Positions 17,004-28,021 of a stretch of 64,000 nucleotides of DNA are shown here, one piece after another. The notes under the pieces were generated by a model that saw nothing but the letters and a program-made list of their open reading frames with translations, ran no database searches and was not told where the DNA came from. A program made the position numbers and the translations under genes. This stretch comes from an uncultured Bifidobacterium sp. (GTDB taxonomy: Bacteria > Actinomycetota > Actinomycetes > Actinomycetales > Bifidobacteriaceae): positions 18,652 through 82,651 of the forward strand of contig NZ_CALYOY010000004.1 in NCBI RefSeq assembly GCF_945269915.1, read 5' to 3'. Position 1 is the stretch's first letter. Every line of letters begins with the position of its first letter.

Positions 17004-18049
17004 AGGAGCCTCCTTGAGGTCCTGATCCAGTCGGCCAGCTCCCAGATCAGGAGAATCACCTCCACCAGGGCCAGGGGCCAGATCAGCGGGGTGACGTGTC
17101 GGCGGATCTTGGTCACCGTGGTCACCCGATATTGCTTCGAGGCCTTGGCCGTGGTTCCCGAATCAAGGGTGCGGCCCTTGTCAAGATGTTCGAACGAACC
17201 GCTCATCTCGTCGGCCAGGGCCTTCAGGTTCTTCTGATCCATGGTGGAGATGCCGGGCTGACCGGTCTGGGGGTCCTTGACCCATTGATCATCACCCTCG
17301 GGGTGGGTGCCCTCAGTGCCCTCCAGGGTGTCCTGGCTGACGGGGATCCGGCCGCCCGTCGCGGATCCGGTTCCCAGCACGAAGGCGTCATCCAGGTAGG
17401 CGCGCAGGGTCGAGAAGGACCGCCGCGGATGGCTGCTCGTCTGTTCGCCATCGGTGATCAGGTAGAGGAGGATCCGGTCGTCGGGATGCTGCTGCCTGGT
17501 CTCCTTCATGGAGATGACCAGCTGATCCAGGGGGGCGTCCAGGTTGGACCCGGCCGACTGGGAGGTGGGTTCGGTCCGCAGACCCCGGCTCCAGTTTCCG
17601 ATGGCCCGGTCATCCGGTGTCAGGGGGAGGTCCAGGGTGCCCGACATTCCGAAACGGAGGGCCGCAAAGGAGGCATCGGGGTAGGCCTTGGTCAGGTCGT
17701 CCACGGCCAGACGGGCGGCCTCCAGGCGCGAGATGTCGCTGTGGTCCCCGTAGGCGGCGTCCTTGACGGCCATGGAGCCGGTTACGTCGACGGCGATATA
17801 GACATCGGTGGCGTTGATGGCCCGGTTGGTGGTCTGGCTGACCACGCTGGGGGTCAGGACCATGAGGGCCAGCACCAGGACCATGACCGTCCGTCGAACC
17901 GTGGCCAGGGTCCCCGCATCCGTGTGCCCCTTGGCGCGGTGGTGCGTAATGGGGATGGCCGCGGCCAGGAGCAGGAGGAGGGCAGTCAGTATTCCCCCGC
18001 CCGTCCATCCCAGGGAGGGGTCCAGGGTCAGACCGTTCAGTATGTTCAC
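17000..18049 (-). CDS. Membrane-anchored von Willebrand factor A domain protein (first of two)
   Basis: Two N-terminal membrane helices (ILTALLLLLAAAIPI and MVLVLALMVLTPSVV) are followed by a VWA domain with a metal-ion site DVTGSM (Asp88) and a further conserved Asp in LLYLITDGEQ. A C-terminal helix (LIWPLALVEVILLIWELADW) makes an anchored BatA/BatB-like topology. I chose the GTG at 18049 because GGAGG lies just upstream and the codon overlaps the preceding stop (GTGA); a longer frame to 18112 would run deep into the neighbour. VWA proteins of MoxR operons are thought to act with the AAA ATPase as metal-dependent adaptors or chaperones. Confidence 0.85.
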   Translation of the reverse strand: MNILNGLTLDPSLGWTGGGILTALLLLLAAAIPITHHRAKGHTDAGTLATVRRTVMVLVLALMVLTPSVVSQTTNRAINATDVYIAVDVTGSMAVKDAAYGDHSDISRLEAARLAVDDLTKAYPDASFAALRFGMSGTLDLPLTPDDRAIGNWSRGLRTEPTSQSAGSNLDAPLDQLVISMKETRQQHPDDRILLYLITDGEQTSSHPRRSFSTLRAYLDDAFVLGTGSATGGRIPVSQDTLEGTEGTHPEGDDQWVKDPQTGQPGISTMDQKNLKALADEMSGSFEHLDKGRTLDSGTTAKASKQYRVTTVTKIRRHVTPLIWPLALVEVILLIWELADWIRTSRRLL

Positions 18050-19140
18050 CGCTTCAGCCTCCAGACCAGAATCAGGTATCCACCCAGGGCCAGGCTCATG
18101 GCCAGGACCCACCAGCCGGGGGAGTCCACCAGGCTGGACTGTCTGACGGTACCCGGGTCGCCCCCGTGTCGTCGCTCGATCTGCCGGACCAGGGAGGCGA
18201 TGGAGTCACCGTTCTGCTGGACCAGGAAGATGCCCTGATGCGATTCGATCAGGCGACGCATCTCCTGGGTGCTCTCGTCCGAGAGGCTCTCCTTGGGGCC
18301 CGAGTAGAGACCATCCACGGCAATCCCGGTCCTGGCGGTCAGTTTGAGCGCCTCCTCCAGGGTGTAGGTGGGTTTGCCCGAGGTTACGTTGTCGGTGGCC
18401 AGAACCACCGAGGCGGCGCGGTCCTCGGCCTCCTCGCCCCTTCCCGACTCCTTGGTGGTGAAGCCGGGCAGGAGGGCGGCACAGCCGACCAGACCATCAC
18501 CGATCAGGGAGGTGACATCCTTCCGGTTCTGGGTGCCCTCCAGCCAATCGCTGATGTCCTGGTACTGTTTATCGCTCATCTTGTCGATCTGGTCCTGGGA
18601 CTGGACCCCCTTGAGGATCCGGTTGGCCCTGCGCAGTTCCTTGGTGACCATGTCGTAGTCGTCGGTCAGGGGGAAGACGGTCCGTGATGTGGAGTTGAAG
18701 ATGCTCAGGGCGATTCGTTCCCCCTTGAACCTTCCGACCAGGTCCAGGTAGGAGACCAGGACCTCCCGGTCGTAGGGGAGGGTGGATCCGGAGACGTCCA
18801 GGCAGAGGACGATATCCCGGCTGTGCCCGGTTTCCTCGGTCGTATCTACGGTTGAGGGGCGCCCCGCCAGACAGATGCCGGCCAGGAGGGTCAGGACCAG
18901 AAGGAGACAGGCCAACCGGCCCAGGTTGCGCCACTGGTGGAAGAGACGGATGCCGGCCTCGGTGTTGAGGTCCTCATCCAGGCTCCAGACCTCGATGCGG
19001 GATCGCTCGTCTTGACCGGACTGCCTGGCCCGGTTCCGTCTGGCCTCCATCCAGAGGACCGCCAGGACCACCCCTATCGCAAGAACCAGGCCCAGGGCCA
19101 TGATCCAGGGCCAACGCCAGGTCACCCGACCGATGTTCAT
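18046..19140 (-). CDS. Membrane-anchored von Willebrand factor A domain protein (second of two)
   Basis: Topology resembles its neighbour: an N-terminal helix (IMALGLVLAIGVVLAVLW), a second helix (LACLLLVLTLLAGICLAG), a VWA domain with a perfect DVSGST metal site (Asp115) and a C-terminal helix (WWVLAMSLALGGYLILVW). The ATG at 19140 shares a base with the preceding stop (TGATG) and has AAAGG upstream; a GTG at 19149 is a possible alternative. The family and context match Bat proteins (MoxR-DUF58-VWA-VWA). The substrate of the complex is unknown. Confidence 0.86.
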   Translation of the reverse strand: MNIGRVTWRWPWIMALGLVLAIGVVLAVLWMEARRNRARQSGQDERSRIEVWSLDEDLNTEAGIRLFHQWRNLGRLACLLLVLTLLAGICLAGRPSTVDTTEETGHSRDIVLCLDVSGSTLPYDREVLVSYLDLVGRFKGERIALSIFNSTSRTVFPLTDDYDMVTKELRRANRILKGVQSQDQIDKMSDKQYQDISDWLEGTQNRKDVTSLIGDGLVGCAALLPGFTTKESGRGEEAEDRAASVVLATDNVTSGKPTYTLEEALKLTARTGIAVDGLYSGPKESLSDESTQEMRRLIESHQGIFLVQQNGDSIASLVRQIERRHGGDPGTVRQSSLVDSPGWWVLAMSLALGGYLILVWRLKR

Positions 19141-19670
19141 CAGCGCCACCTTTCGATCAGGGACCGCACCCAGTTGGCGGCCTCATCCACGCCGACGGTG
19201 TCGCTGGCGGTAAGGCTCGCCGGAGAGGCGAATTCAGGGGGGTAGAGGGCATCGATGGTCTGACGGAGGAGGTCCAGGCCCTGTGAGGTGCTGTTGGTCC
19301 TGGGCTGGGTCTTGATTTCGGTCAGGGTCTTCGTGCTCATGTCCTGGTTCCAGGACTGGGAGGCGAATCGTCGGGCTATTCCCGCCAGGTCCTTCATGGC
19401 CTGGTCCCGGGTCAGTCTGCCGTCCCCATGGTCGGCCACCACCTGGTCGATTTGTCGCAGCCAGTCTTTTTTGGGGCTGACCGATGTATGGTTCCCCCTC
19501 TGGTCCTGGCCCCTTCTGTGGAACCTGGGTAGGAAGATGGCCAGGGCGATGGTCAGGACGGTCAGGAAAATGCAGGTCAGGGTAAGGCTGAGAAGCCACC
19601 TGGGTTCCTCCATGAAGGGAAGCGGCTGCATCTGCTGGGCGAGTATCGGTTGGTTCTGCATGCTTGTCAC
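19140..19670 (-). CDS. Single-pass membrane protein of MoxR/VWA operon (DUF4381-like)
   Basis: A 176-residue protein with one membrane helix (LLSLTLTCIFLTVLTIALAIFL, about residues 25-46) and a cytoplasmic helical domain rich in charged residues (DWLRQIDQVVADHGDGRLTR). Size, topology and position between DUF58 and the VWA genes match the DUF4381 slot of such operons, although the similarity is weak. The GTG start overlaps the DUF58 stop (GTGA). Confidence 0.6.
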   Translation of the reverse strand: MTSMQNQPILAQQMQPLPFMEEPRWLLSLTLTCIFLTVLTIALAIFLPRFHRRGQDQRGNHTSVSPKKDWLRQIDQVVADHGDGRLTRDQAMKDLAGIARRFASQSWNQDMSTKTLTEIKTQPRTNSTSQGLDLLRQTIDALYPPEFASPASLTASDTVGVDEAANWVRSLIERWR

Positions 19671-20640
19671 CGACCCGACCTCCCGGATATGGGAGCGGTG
19701 GTCGGACCCGCCGCGGAACGCCTGGCCGAATATCCGGCGGAAACCGTGGGGAGGGTGATCGACAGGAGGTGGATGAACTGTTCGAACATGGCCTGACTGG
19801 ATTCGGCACGGACCAGGGTGGAACCGCTCCGCGCCAGTTCATGCCGCAGGGCCGCCGCCACATACCCACGGTGGACCGCCACTTCCTGGCCGGTCCGTTC
19901 GGTCCGGAGGAAGGCCGGAACCTTGCGTCCCGACTGTGCCTCAAGGATGGGGCCCAGGTCTTCCTCCGGACGGAGAGGGTTGAGTAGGCGAACCGAGGCC
20001 AGGCTCAGTGGGTGGGTCTGGGTCAGTCGACGAATCGTGGCCAGATGGTCCTCGTGCAGGGCGGTCTCGTCCGTGGCCAGGACCAGGAGGGCGTGTCGAT
20101 CCCGGATCTTGAGGGCAAAATCCAGGAGGGCCCCGATGTTTCTGGAATCACTCCGGCGGTTCATGACGGCACGATCCAAGGTCTGTTCGAACCGGGCGAA
20201 TCCTCCGCGGCAGGGTATGCGGGTGATGGTGGAACTGTCGGCCAAAACCAGACAGACCTCGTCGGAACGTCTCAGGGAGAGGGCTGCGAACATGCAGAGG
20301 GCATTGGCCGCCACCTGGATGGCCTCTTCCCCGCTGGGGCAGTTTCCGGTCATCTCGCGTCCCACGTCGAGGAGGAGCCAGACCTTGCTGGTCAGCTGTC
20401 GATCCTTGTCGACCACCATGGGCCTACCGGTCTTGGCGCTGGATTTCCAGTCGATCAGCCGGGTCTCGTCGCCGGGTTCGTAGGTTCGGATTCCGGCGAT
20501 GTCGTAGCCGTTTCCCCGCATTACCGAGGGGTGTTCTCCCTCGAGGATACCCATGGCCTTGCGCACGGTCGGCAGGCTCATGCTGGACCCCAGCGCTTCG
20601 ATTCGCCTCCGGACCGGGTCCCGGTGCCCAAGGTCATGGA

Positions 20641-20644
<4 letters not shown>
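19667..20644 (-). CDS. DUF58 domain protein
   Basis: A 325-residue protein carrying the DUF58 signature TYEPGDETRLIDWKSSAKTG (about residues 54-73), followed by a VWA-like fold (VWLLLDVGREM). DUF58 proteins almost always sit beside MoxR ATPases, as here, and are presumed partners of the VWA proteins. No membrane helix is evident. Many homologues have N-terminal helices, so this may be a shortened cytoplasmic form. The start overlaps the MoxR stop by four bases. Confidence 0.88.
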
Positions 20645-21705
<1,061 letters not shown>

Positions 21706-21775
21706 GGTAATGGTCTTTCCTGACGAGGAGGGCGAAGGCCACCTTGGATGGCCCCCTGCCGGGGAGGGGCCGGAC

Positions 21776-22564
21776 TCAGGTCAGGGACCAGTCGATTGGC
21801 TCTGCCCCCATGCTTTCCAGGGCCTGGTTGGCCTTGGAGAAAGGCTTGGACCCGAAGAAACCATACCTGGCCGACATGGGGCTGGGATGGGGGGACTTGA
21901 TGATGGCGGCCCTGGTCAGCAGGGGCTCCAGACTCTGTGCCTGTCGTCCCCAGAGGATGGCCACCAGGGGGAGGGGTCGGCCTTGTGCATCCTGCCGGTC
22001 GTTCAGGGCCCGGATGGCCTCGTCGGTGATCTCCTCCCACCCCCTGCCGCGGTGGCTGGCGGGTTTGCCCACGCGCACGGTCAGGCACCTGTTGAGGAGC
22101 ATGACACCACGTCGGGTCCAGGGTGTCAGGTCACCATTGGAGGGGGTGGGCAGGCCCAGGTCATCGTTCAGTTCCGTGTAGATGTTGCGCAGGGAACCCG
22201 GGATGGGGCTGACTGCCGGATCCACGCAGAAGCTGAGACCGACCGGGTTGCCGGGGGTGGGGTAGGGGTCCTGGCCGACGATCAGGACCTTGATGGAATC
22301 GAAGGGGATGGTGAAGGCCCGGAGGATGTTCTTGCTGGCGGGCAGGTAGGGGTGCCCTTGGGCCAGCTCCTGGCGCAGGAAATCACCCATGCGGTGGATG
22401 TTCGGTTCCACCGGGGCCAGTGCCGTGGCCCAGCCTGGATCGACCAGTTCGGCCAGGGGTTTGCGGGTGGTGTGCCCCTGTTCCCGGGGGATGGTCTGAT
22501 GGGTGGTCTCCGAACCTGACCGTGACTCGCCCGAGGGGAAGTGGAATGGCTGGTCTGTGTTCAT
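21776..22564 (-). CDS. ung: Uracil-DNA glycosylase
   Basis: Removes uracil from DNA in base-excision repair. It has the family 1 motifs: the water-activating loop [10 protein letters not shown] (Asp99 from this start), [11 protein letters not shown], and the Leu-loop [19 protein letters not shown] chose the ATG at 22564, giving 262 residues; an earlier in-frame start adds 19 residues with no family match. It may be transcribed with the MoxR cluster, since only 70 bases separate them and both are on the minus strand. Confidence 0.96.
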   Translation of the reverse strand: MNTDQPFHFPSGESRSGSETTHQTIPREQGHTTRKPLAELVDPGWATALAPVEPNIHRMGDFLRQELAQGHPYLPASKNILRAFTIPFDSIKVLIVGQDPYPTPGNPVGLSFCVDPAVSPIPGSLRNIYTELNDDLGLPTPSNGDLTPWTRRGVMLLNRCLTVRVGKPASHRGRGWEEITDEAIRALNDRQDAQGRPLPLVAILWGRQAQSLEPLLTRAAIIKSPHPSPMSARYGFFGSKPFSKANQALESMGAEPIDWSLT

Positions 22565-22624
22565 GTGGCCACTATAACGCGTCGGGGAATCGTGAGGACC
22601 GGTCGGGTTCCATCCGGTCATGAC

Positions 22625-22653
22625 CTGACTGCCCGCTAGGCTTTACATATAAT
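22625..22653 (+). promoter_or_regulatory. Sigma-A-type promoter of the LytR_C gene
   Basis: CTGACT (22625-22630), a 17-base spacer and a perfect TATAAT (22648-22653) lie 34 bases before the ATG at 22687. GAGCAGAGGAG supplies the ribosome site. Confidence 0.7.
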
Positions 22654-22686
22654 AGTGCCGGGTTCAGGCGAGCAGAGGAGTGTTTT

Positions 22687-23313
22687 ATGGCTAGCAATCA
22701 GGTCGATCAGGCCGACAAGTCGCCCCAGGGCCAGGATGAATTCGACAATCCTCCCAGAGGGCCGGTCGGTGTGCATCGTGGTCCCAAGTCCTTGGGTGTC
22801 CGGGCCCTGCCGTACCTGATTGTGGTTCTTCTCGCGGTAGTGTGTGGTATCGGTGTTTGGGCCGGTGTCAGCGGGATCCTTCCCTGGCAGCAGCAGAAGC
22901 CGACATCCACCACCCAGGTCATCAGGAAGCCTTCCGCCAGCAAGGACTCCACATCCACGCCGAGCGAGAGGAACGAGGCCACCACGGCCCCGTCCACGCC
23001 GCCCGCCCAGACGCCAAGTCAAACGCCTCCCACGCCGGCTCCGGTGGTCAACAGGAACACCCAGGTCCTGGTCGTCAACGGCACCCGAACCAGTGGATAT
23101 GCGGCCAGCAAACGCCAGGTCCTGGTCAATGCCGGCTATGGGGCTGTCACTGCCAGCAATCCGACCGGGAACCTGCCTGCCGCCAATGTGGTCCGGTATC
23201 AGAATGAGGCCGACAAGGCCACCGCTCAGGATGTGGCCAACCAGCTCGGCATCGCCCAGGTGGAGCAGTCCGCCGCTGCCGGAAGCCCCATTGAGGTCGT
23301 CCTTGTCCAGTAG
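22687..23313 (+). CDS. Membrane-anchored LytR C-terminal domain protein
   Basis: A 208-residue protein with a cytoplasmic N-terminus, one membrane helix (LPYLIVVLLAVVCGIGVWAG, about residues 42-61), a long Pro/Thr/Ser-rich linker (about 75-120), and an external LytR_C domain starting QVLVVNGTRTSGYAASKRQV. LytR_C domains occur at the end of LytR-CpsA-Psr ligases that attach polymers to the cell wall; here the domain stands alone without the catalytic part. A strong promoter drives it. Function is not known. Confidence 0.83.
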   Translation: MASNQVDQADKSPQGQDEFDNPPRGPVGVHRGPKSLGVRALPYLIVVLLAVVCGIGVWAGVSGILPWQQQKPTSTTQVIRKPSASKDSTSTPSERNEATTAPSTPPAQTPSQTPPTPAPVVNRNTQVLVVNGTRTSGYAASKRQVLVNAGYGAVTASNPTGNLPAANVVRYQNEADKATAQDVANQLGIAQVEQSAAAGSPIEVVLVQ

Positions 23314-23478
23314 TGGCCCTGTCTCGAATACCCATAGATGGGCGGTACGGGTCTCACAGTCTGATATTTTGAATTGGCGTTTCTTCCATTGGTTGTCATA
23401 TACTGGGCGTGCCGACCAGACAGATACGGTCAGTCTCGTATCTGCTGTGACGCGGCACCTATGTTAAGGAAGTTAGTT

Positions 23479-23682
23479 ATGGCACAAGGCACTGTGAAAT
23501 TCTTCAGCGCTGGCAAGGGTTACGGATTCATCAACCCCGACGATGGCGGGGAGGATGTCTTCGTTCACTATTCGGCTATTCAGTCGGATGGGTTCAAGAC
23601 CCTTGATGAGGGAGATAAGGTCGAATATCAGGTTGAGCAGGGCCCCAAGGGTCTTCAGGCAACCGAGGTCACCAAGATCTGA
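23479..23682 (+). CDS. cspA: Cold-shock protein CspA-like
   Basis: A 67-residue single-stranded nucleic-acid-binding OB-fold protein, probably an RNA chaperone. RNP1 (GKGYGFI) and RNP2 (DVFVHYSAI) are intact, and the start is [10 protein letters not shown] chose the ATG at 23479 behind TTAAGGAAG. The preceding 165 bases are non-coding and A/T-richer, as expected for a cold-shock leader. An intrinsic terminator follows. Confidence 0.96.
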   Translation: MAQGTVKFFSAGKGYGFINPDDGGEDVFVHYSAIQSDGFKTLDEGDKVEYQVEQGPKGLQATEVTKI

Positions 23683-23709
23683 TTGTCGTTCTGAATTCGT
23701 CTTTCCTAA

Positions 23710-23736
23710 GGCCCTGGTCTGACCGGGGTCTTTTTT
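23710..23736 (+). terminator. Intrinsic terminator of cspA
   Basis: The stem CCCTGG / CCGGGG (with one G-U pair), loop TCTGA, followed directly by TCTTTTTT, ends about 55 bases after the cspA stop. Confidence 0.8.
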
Positions 23737-23865
23737 ATGCCATGGTCCGTCCTTTCCATCCGCTCGTATCCGTGGGCCGCAGACGGCAATCTGCGCGTCT
23801 GCTTGATATTGCCGCGCCAGGCCGCGGAATTGCCCGATTCCTGCCGCCCCATTCCAATATTCCCT

Positions 23866-23894
23866 TTGCTGAAGTTTCTAGCCAGAAGCATATT
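23866..23894 (+). promoter_or_regulatory. Probable vegetative promoter of groEL
   Basis: TTGCTG (23866-23871), a 17-base spacer and CATATT (23889-23894) place the transcript start near 23901, just before the first CIRCE operator at 23907. This stretch, 23683-24045, has no gene; it holds the cspA terminator, this promoter and the two CIRCE sites. Nothing else was recognised in 23737-23865. Confidence 0.55.
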
Positions 23895-23906
23895 TACCCA
23901 TCCATG

Positions 23907-23933
23907 TTGGCACTCTGGGGGTTCGAGTGCTAA
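23907..23933 (+). promoter_or_regulatory. CIRCE operator 1 (HrcA site)
   Basis: TTGGCACTC, nine bases, GAGTGCTAA. This matches the HrcA-binding consensus TTAGCACTC-N9-GAGTGCTAA with one difference in the left arm. Confidence 0.92.
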
Positions 23934-23942
23934 TCTGCTGAA

Positions 23943-25662
<1,720 letters not shown>

Positions 25663-25724
25663 TAGCCCTGTGATGTGCCGGACCTGACCTGTGTCGGGAC
25701 CCGGTTCTCATCCCGGTTGTATGC

Positions 25725-25764
25725 ACAGACCGCCATTTCCCCGTTCGGGGGAGTGGCGGTCTGT
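25725..25764 (+). terminator. Long hairpin after groEL
   Basis: An 18-base stem (25725-25742 with 25747-25764, two G-U pairs) encloses the loop GTTC. There is no T-run after it, so termination may be partly Rho-dependent, or the hairpin may stabilise the transcript end. Confidence 0.7.
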
Positions 25765-25867
25765 TGTACATTGTGTCCCAGCAGAGGATCTGATTGCTTT
25801 GCGCCCCTGGGGGATGTGACGGGGTCTGCCGGGGAGGATCCCGGGCTATGTTCAGGCCTGCGCCCGG

Positions 25868-26161
25868 TCAGGAGCCGGAGAAGAGTCTGGTGGCTTGGTC
25901 CTCGGTATCCGAGTAAAGGGTGGACGCTTGGGTAAGGGCCGACTGGATACCCTCCAGGGCCTCCTCCATCTGCTGCTGGGAGGTTCTCCACTGCTCGGCG
26001 ACCGTTCCGAATTGCGTGGCGGCGCCACCCGTCCAGACCCCCTGCAGGTTGTCGAGATTGGTGTACATACCCGACACGGCGTCGCGGATGGAGGCAACAG
26101 ATGAGCGGACTGCCCCGGCGGCCGATTGAATCTCCTCCGAGTCGACTTGAAACTGTGGCAT
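25868..26161 (-). CDS. WXG100-family protein (EsxA-like)
   Basis: A 97-residue helical-hairpin protein with the central WTGGAATQF motif at mid-length. It fits the WXG100 family of small proteins exported by type VII systems. I chose the ATG at 26161 after GAAAGGA; the start adds MPQFQVDSEEIQSAAGAVRS. No EccC/YukB ATPase or other type VII component is encoded nearby, so the secretion machinery, if any, is elsewhere. It diverges from the TPM-domain gene. The C-terminus (EDQATRLFSGS) does not show a clear Tyr-x-x-x-Asp/Glu export signal. Confidence 0.85.
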   Translation of the reverse strand: MPQFQVDSEEIQSAAGAVRSSVASIRDAVSGMYTNLDNLQGVWTGGAATQFGTVAEQWRTSQQQMEEALEGIQSALTQASTLYSDTEDQATRLFSGS

Positions 26162-26295
26162 GATGGTCCTTTCTGTAGGTAAGTGGTGATGCCTGCGCGA
26201 CACGGCAGGGAAGAACCACTACTCTGGACCATATGGCAGTTCAGCATGACGGTTTTCTTTCACGGAGCCATGTGGTCGAACGTGGCACTATCACC

Positions 26296-27084
26296 ATGAC
26301 GGGTTTCCCGGGTGGTCGCAGGGAGGGGTTGGTCCGTCTGGTCACCTCCCTCCTTACCCTGGTGGCGCTTGTCTTCCCTCTGGCCGGCGGTGTTGAAGCC
26401 GTCGCGGCGGAAGGCCGGCAGGCCTCCGAGGAGGGAACCATCTCGGACCAGATCACCGATACCCAGAATCTCCTGGGGTCCGACGCCGGGTCGGTCGCCG
26501 ATGCCGTCGAGTCCACCAAGGAGGAGACCGGTGTTTCGGTCCGTCTTCTGTATCTGCCCAGCTTCTATCAGAAAATGAAGCCCGAGGCCTGGGCCAAGCA
26601 GGTTTTGAGGTCCATGAAGCCAGCCCCCAATACGGTTCTCCTGGCAGTCGCCTCCCAGGATGGCAAGATGGTTGTGGCCGTCTCCAGCAACTCCGACGAC
26701 TGGCTGAAGGATCAGAAGACCGTCGACCAGCTCTCCCAGGATGCCCTCGGGCCGATCAGCAAGGCCGGCAATCCGGACTGGGTCGGTTCCGCCAAGGCCT
26801 TGATGGACGGTATCTCACGGATCGACAGGGAGCGCAAACAGCATCGCCGAATCATCCTGATTGTCCTGATTGCTGTGGTGGTTGTGGTTCTGGCCCTTAC
26901 CATGGCCGGGCTCGTCTGGTGGCTGAGGCGGAAGAACAGGAAGGCCGAGAGCGCAGCCGACGATTCAGGTGACCCGGATACCGGCAAGAGGTCTGGGAGC
27001 AGTACCGGCAGGGATTCTGAAACCAGGTCGGGTCCGGTGGCCGGGGATGACCCCGGCGATAAGCCGGGCGCTGAGACTGCATGA
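26296..27084 (+). CDS. Secreted/membrane TPM-domain protein
   Basis: A signal-like N-terminal helix (VRLVTSLLTLVALVFPLAGG) is followed by an extracytoplasmic TPM-fold domain (QNLLGSDAGSVADAVESTKE through MDGISRIDRE), a membrane helix (IILIVLIAVVVVVLALTMAG) and an acidic Ser/Asp/Gly-rich cytoplasmic tail. TPM domains have been linked to phosphatase or photosystem assembly roles, but the function here is unknown. The start is uncertain: ATG 26296 gives a proper signal peptide, and ATG 26233 would add 21 residues. Divergent from the WXG100 gene. Confidence 0.72.
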   Translation: MTGFPGGRREGLVRLVTSLLTLVALVFPLAGGVEAVAAEGRQASEEGTISDQITDTQNLLGSDAGSVADAVESTKEETGVSVRLLYLPSFYQKMKPEAWAKQVLRSMKPAPNTVLLAVASQDGKMVVAVSSNSDDWLKDQKTVDQLSQDALGPISKAGNPDWVGSAKALMDGISRIDRERKQHRRIILIVLIAVVVVVLALTMAGLVWWLRRKNRKAESAADDSGDPDTGKRSGSSTGRDSETRSGPVAGDDPGDKPGAETA

Positions 27085-27246
27085 ATCGAGGATCCATGTC
27101 GATGGCACTCCTGCCTTGGGGCTGCGGTCGACGTCGGGACTGGACCCGGCGCCGGATCGCCGGGTGGCTGCTTGGTTCCCACACATCTCCATGAGGTCCC
27201 AGTAGACTCTCAGATAATATTCAGGAAAGGGCGGCAGTCTTAGGAC

Positions 27247-28002
27247 ATGAGCAAAACACCCGAAGCACAACTGGTCGTGGTCGATGACGAGCCCTCCATC
27301 AGGGATCTTCTGGTGGCCTCACTTCATTTCGCCGGGTTCGAGGTCGCTACCGCAGCCTCGGGTTCCCAGGCCATTCAGGTCATCGAGAAGACCAGGCCGG
27401 ATCTTATCGTCCTGGACGTGATGCTGCCTGATATCGACGGCTTTACGGTCACCTCCCGCATCCGTCAGGACGGGATCGATGCGCCGGTCCTCTTTTTGAC
27501 CGCCCGGGACGATACCCAGGACAAGGTCATGGGGCTGACCGTGGGCGGGGACGACTACGTCACCAAGCCTTTCAGCCTGGAGGAAGTGGTCGCCAGGATC
27601 AAGGCCATCCTCCGCCGTACCCGGGAGCATGAGGAGGATGACCCCGTGATTCGGGTAGGTGACCTCGAAATCAACGAGGACTCCCACGATGTGACCCGGG
27701 CGGGTCAGTCCATCGACCTGAGTCCGACCGAGTACAAGCTCCTGCGTTACCTGATGGACAACGAGGGCAGGGTCCTGAGCAAGGCGCAGATCCTGGACCA
27801 CGTCTGGCAGTATGACTGGGGAGGGGATGCGGCCATCGTCGAGTCGTACATCTCCTACCTGCGCAAGAAGGTGGACGGCATCAGGTTCAAGGACCAGGAT
27901 GGCCACAGCCGCAAGGTAACCCCCCTGATCGAGACCAAGCGCGGCATCGGGTACATGATTCGCGGCCCCAGAAACGCCGCATCATCCCAGGCCGGAGACT
28001 GA
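27247..28002 (+). CDS. PhoP/OmpR-family response regulator
   Basis: A 251-residue DNA-binding regulator. The receiver domain has the phosphorylated Asp57 (LIVLDVMLPD), acidic pocket VVDDEPS and signalling Lys in YVTKPFS; the winged-helix output domain ends RGIGYMIRGPR. Overall similarity is to mycobacterial PhoP (for instance the shared FLTARDDTQDKVMGL and GGDDYVTKPFSLEEVVARI segments). The kinase follows 19 bases downstream. TAATAT at 27215-27220 could be a -10 box. The trigger signal is not evident. Confidence 0.93.
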   Translation: MSKTPEAQLVVVDDEPSIRDLLVASLHFAGFEVATAASGSQAIQVIEKTRPDLIVLDVMLPDIDGFTVTSRIRQDGIDAPVLFLTARDDTQDKVMGLTVGGDDYVTKPFSLEEVVARIKAILRRTREHEEDDPVIRVGDLEINEDSHDVTRAGQSIDLSPTEYKLLRYLMDNEGRVLSKAQILDHVWQYDWGGDAAIVESYISYLRKKVDGIRFKDQDGHSRKVTPLIETKRGIGYMIRGPRNAASSQAGD

Positions 28003-28021
28003 GCCCGAACGGCGGCAGGAC

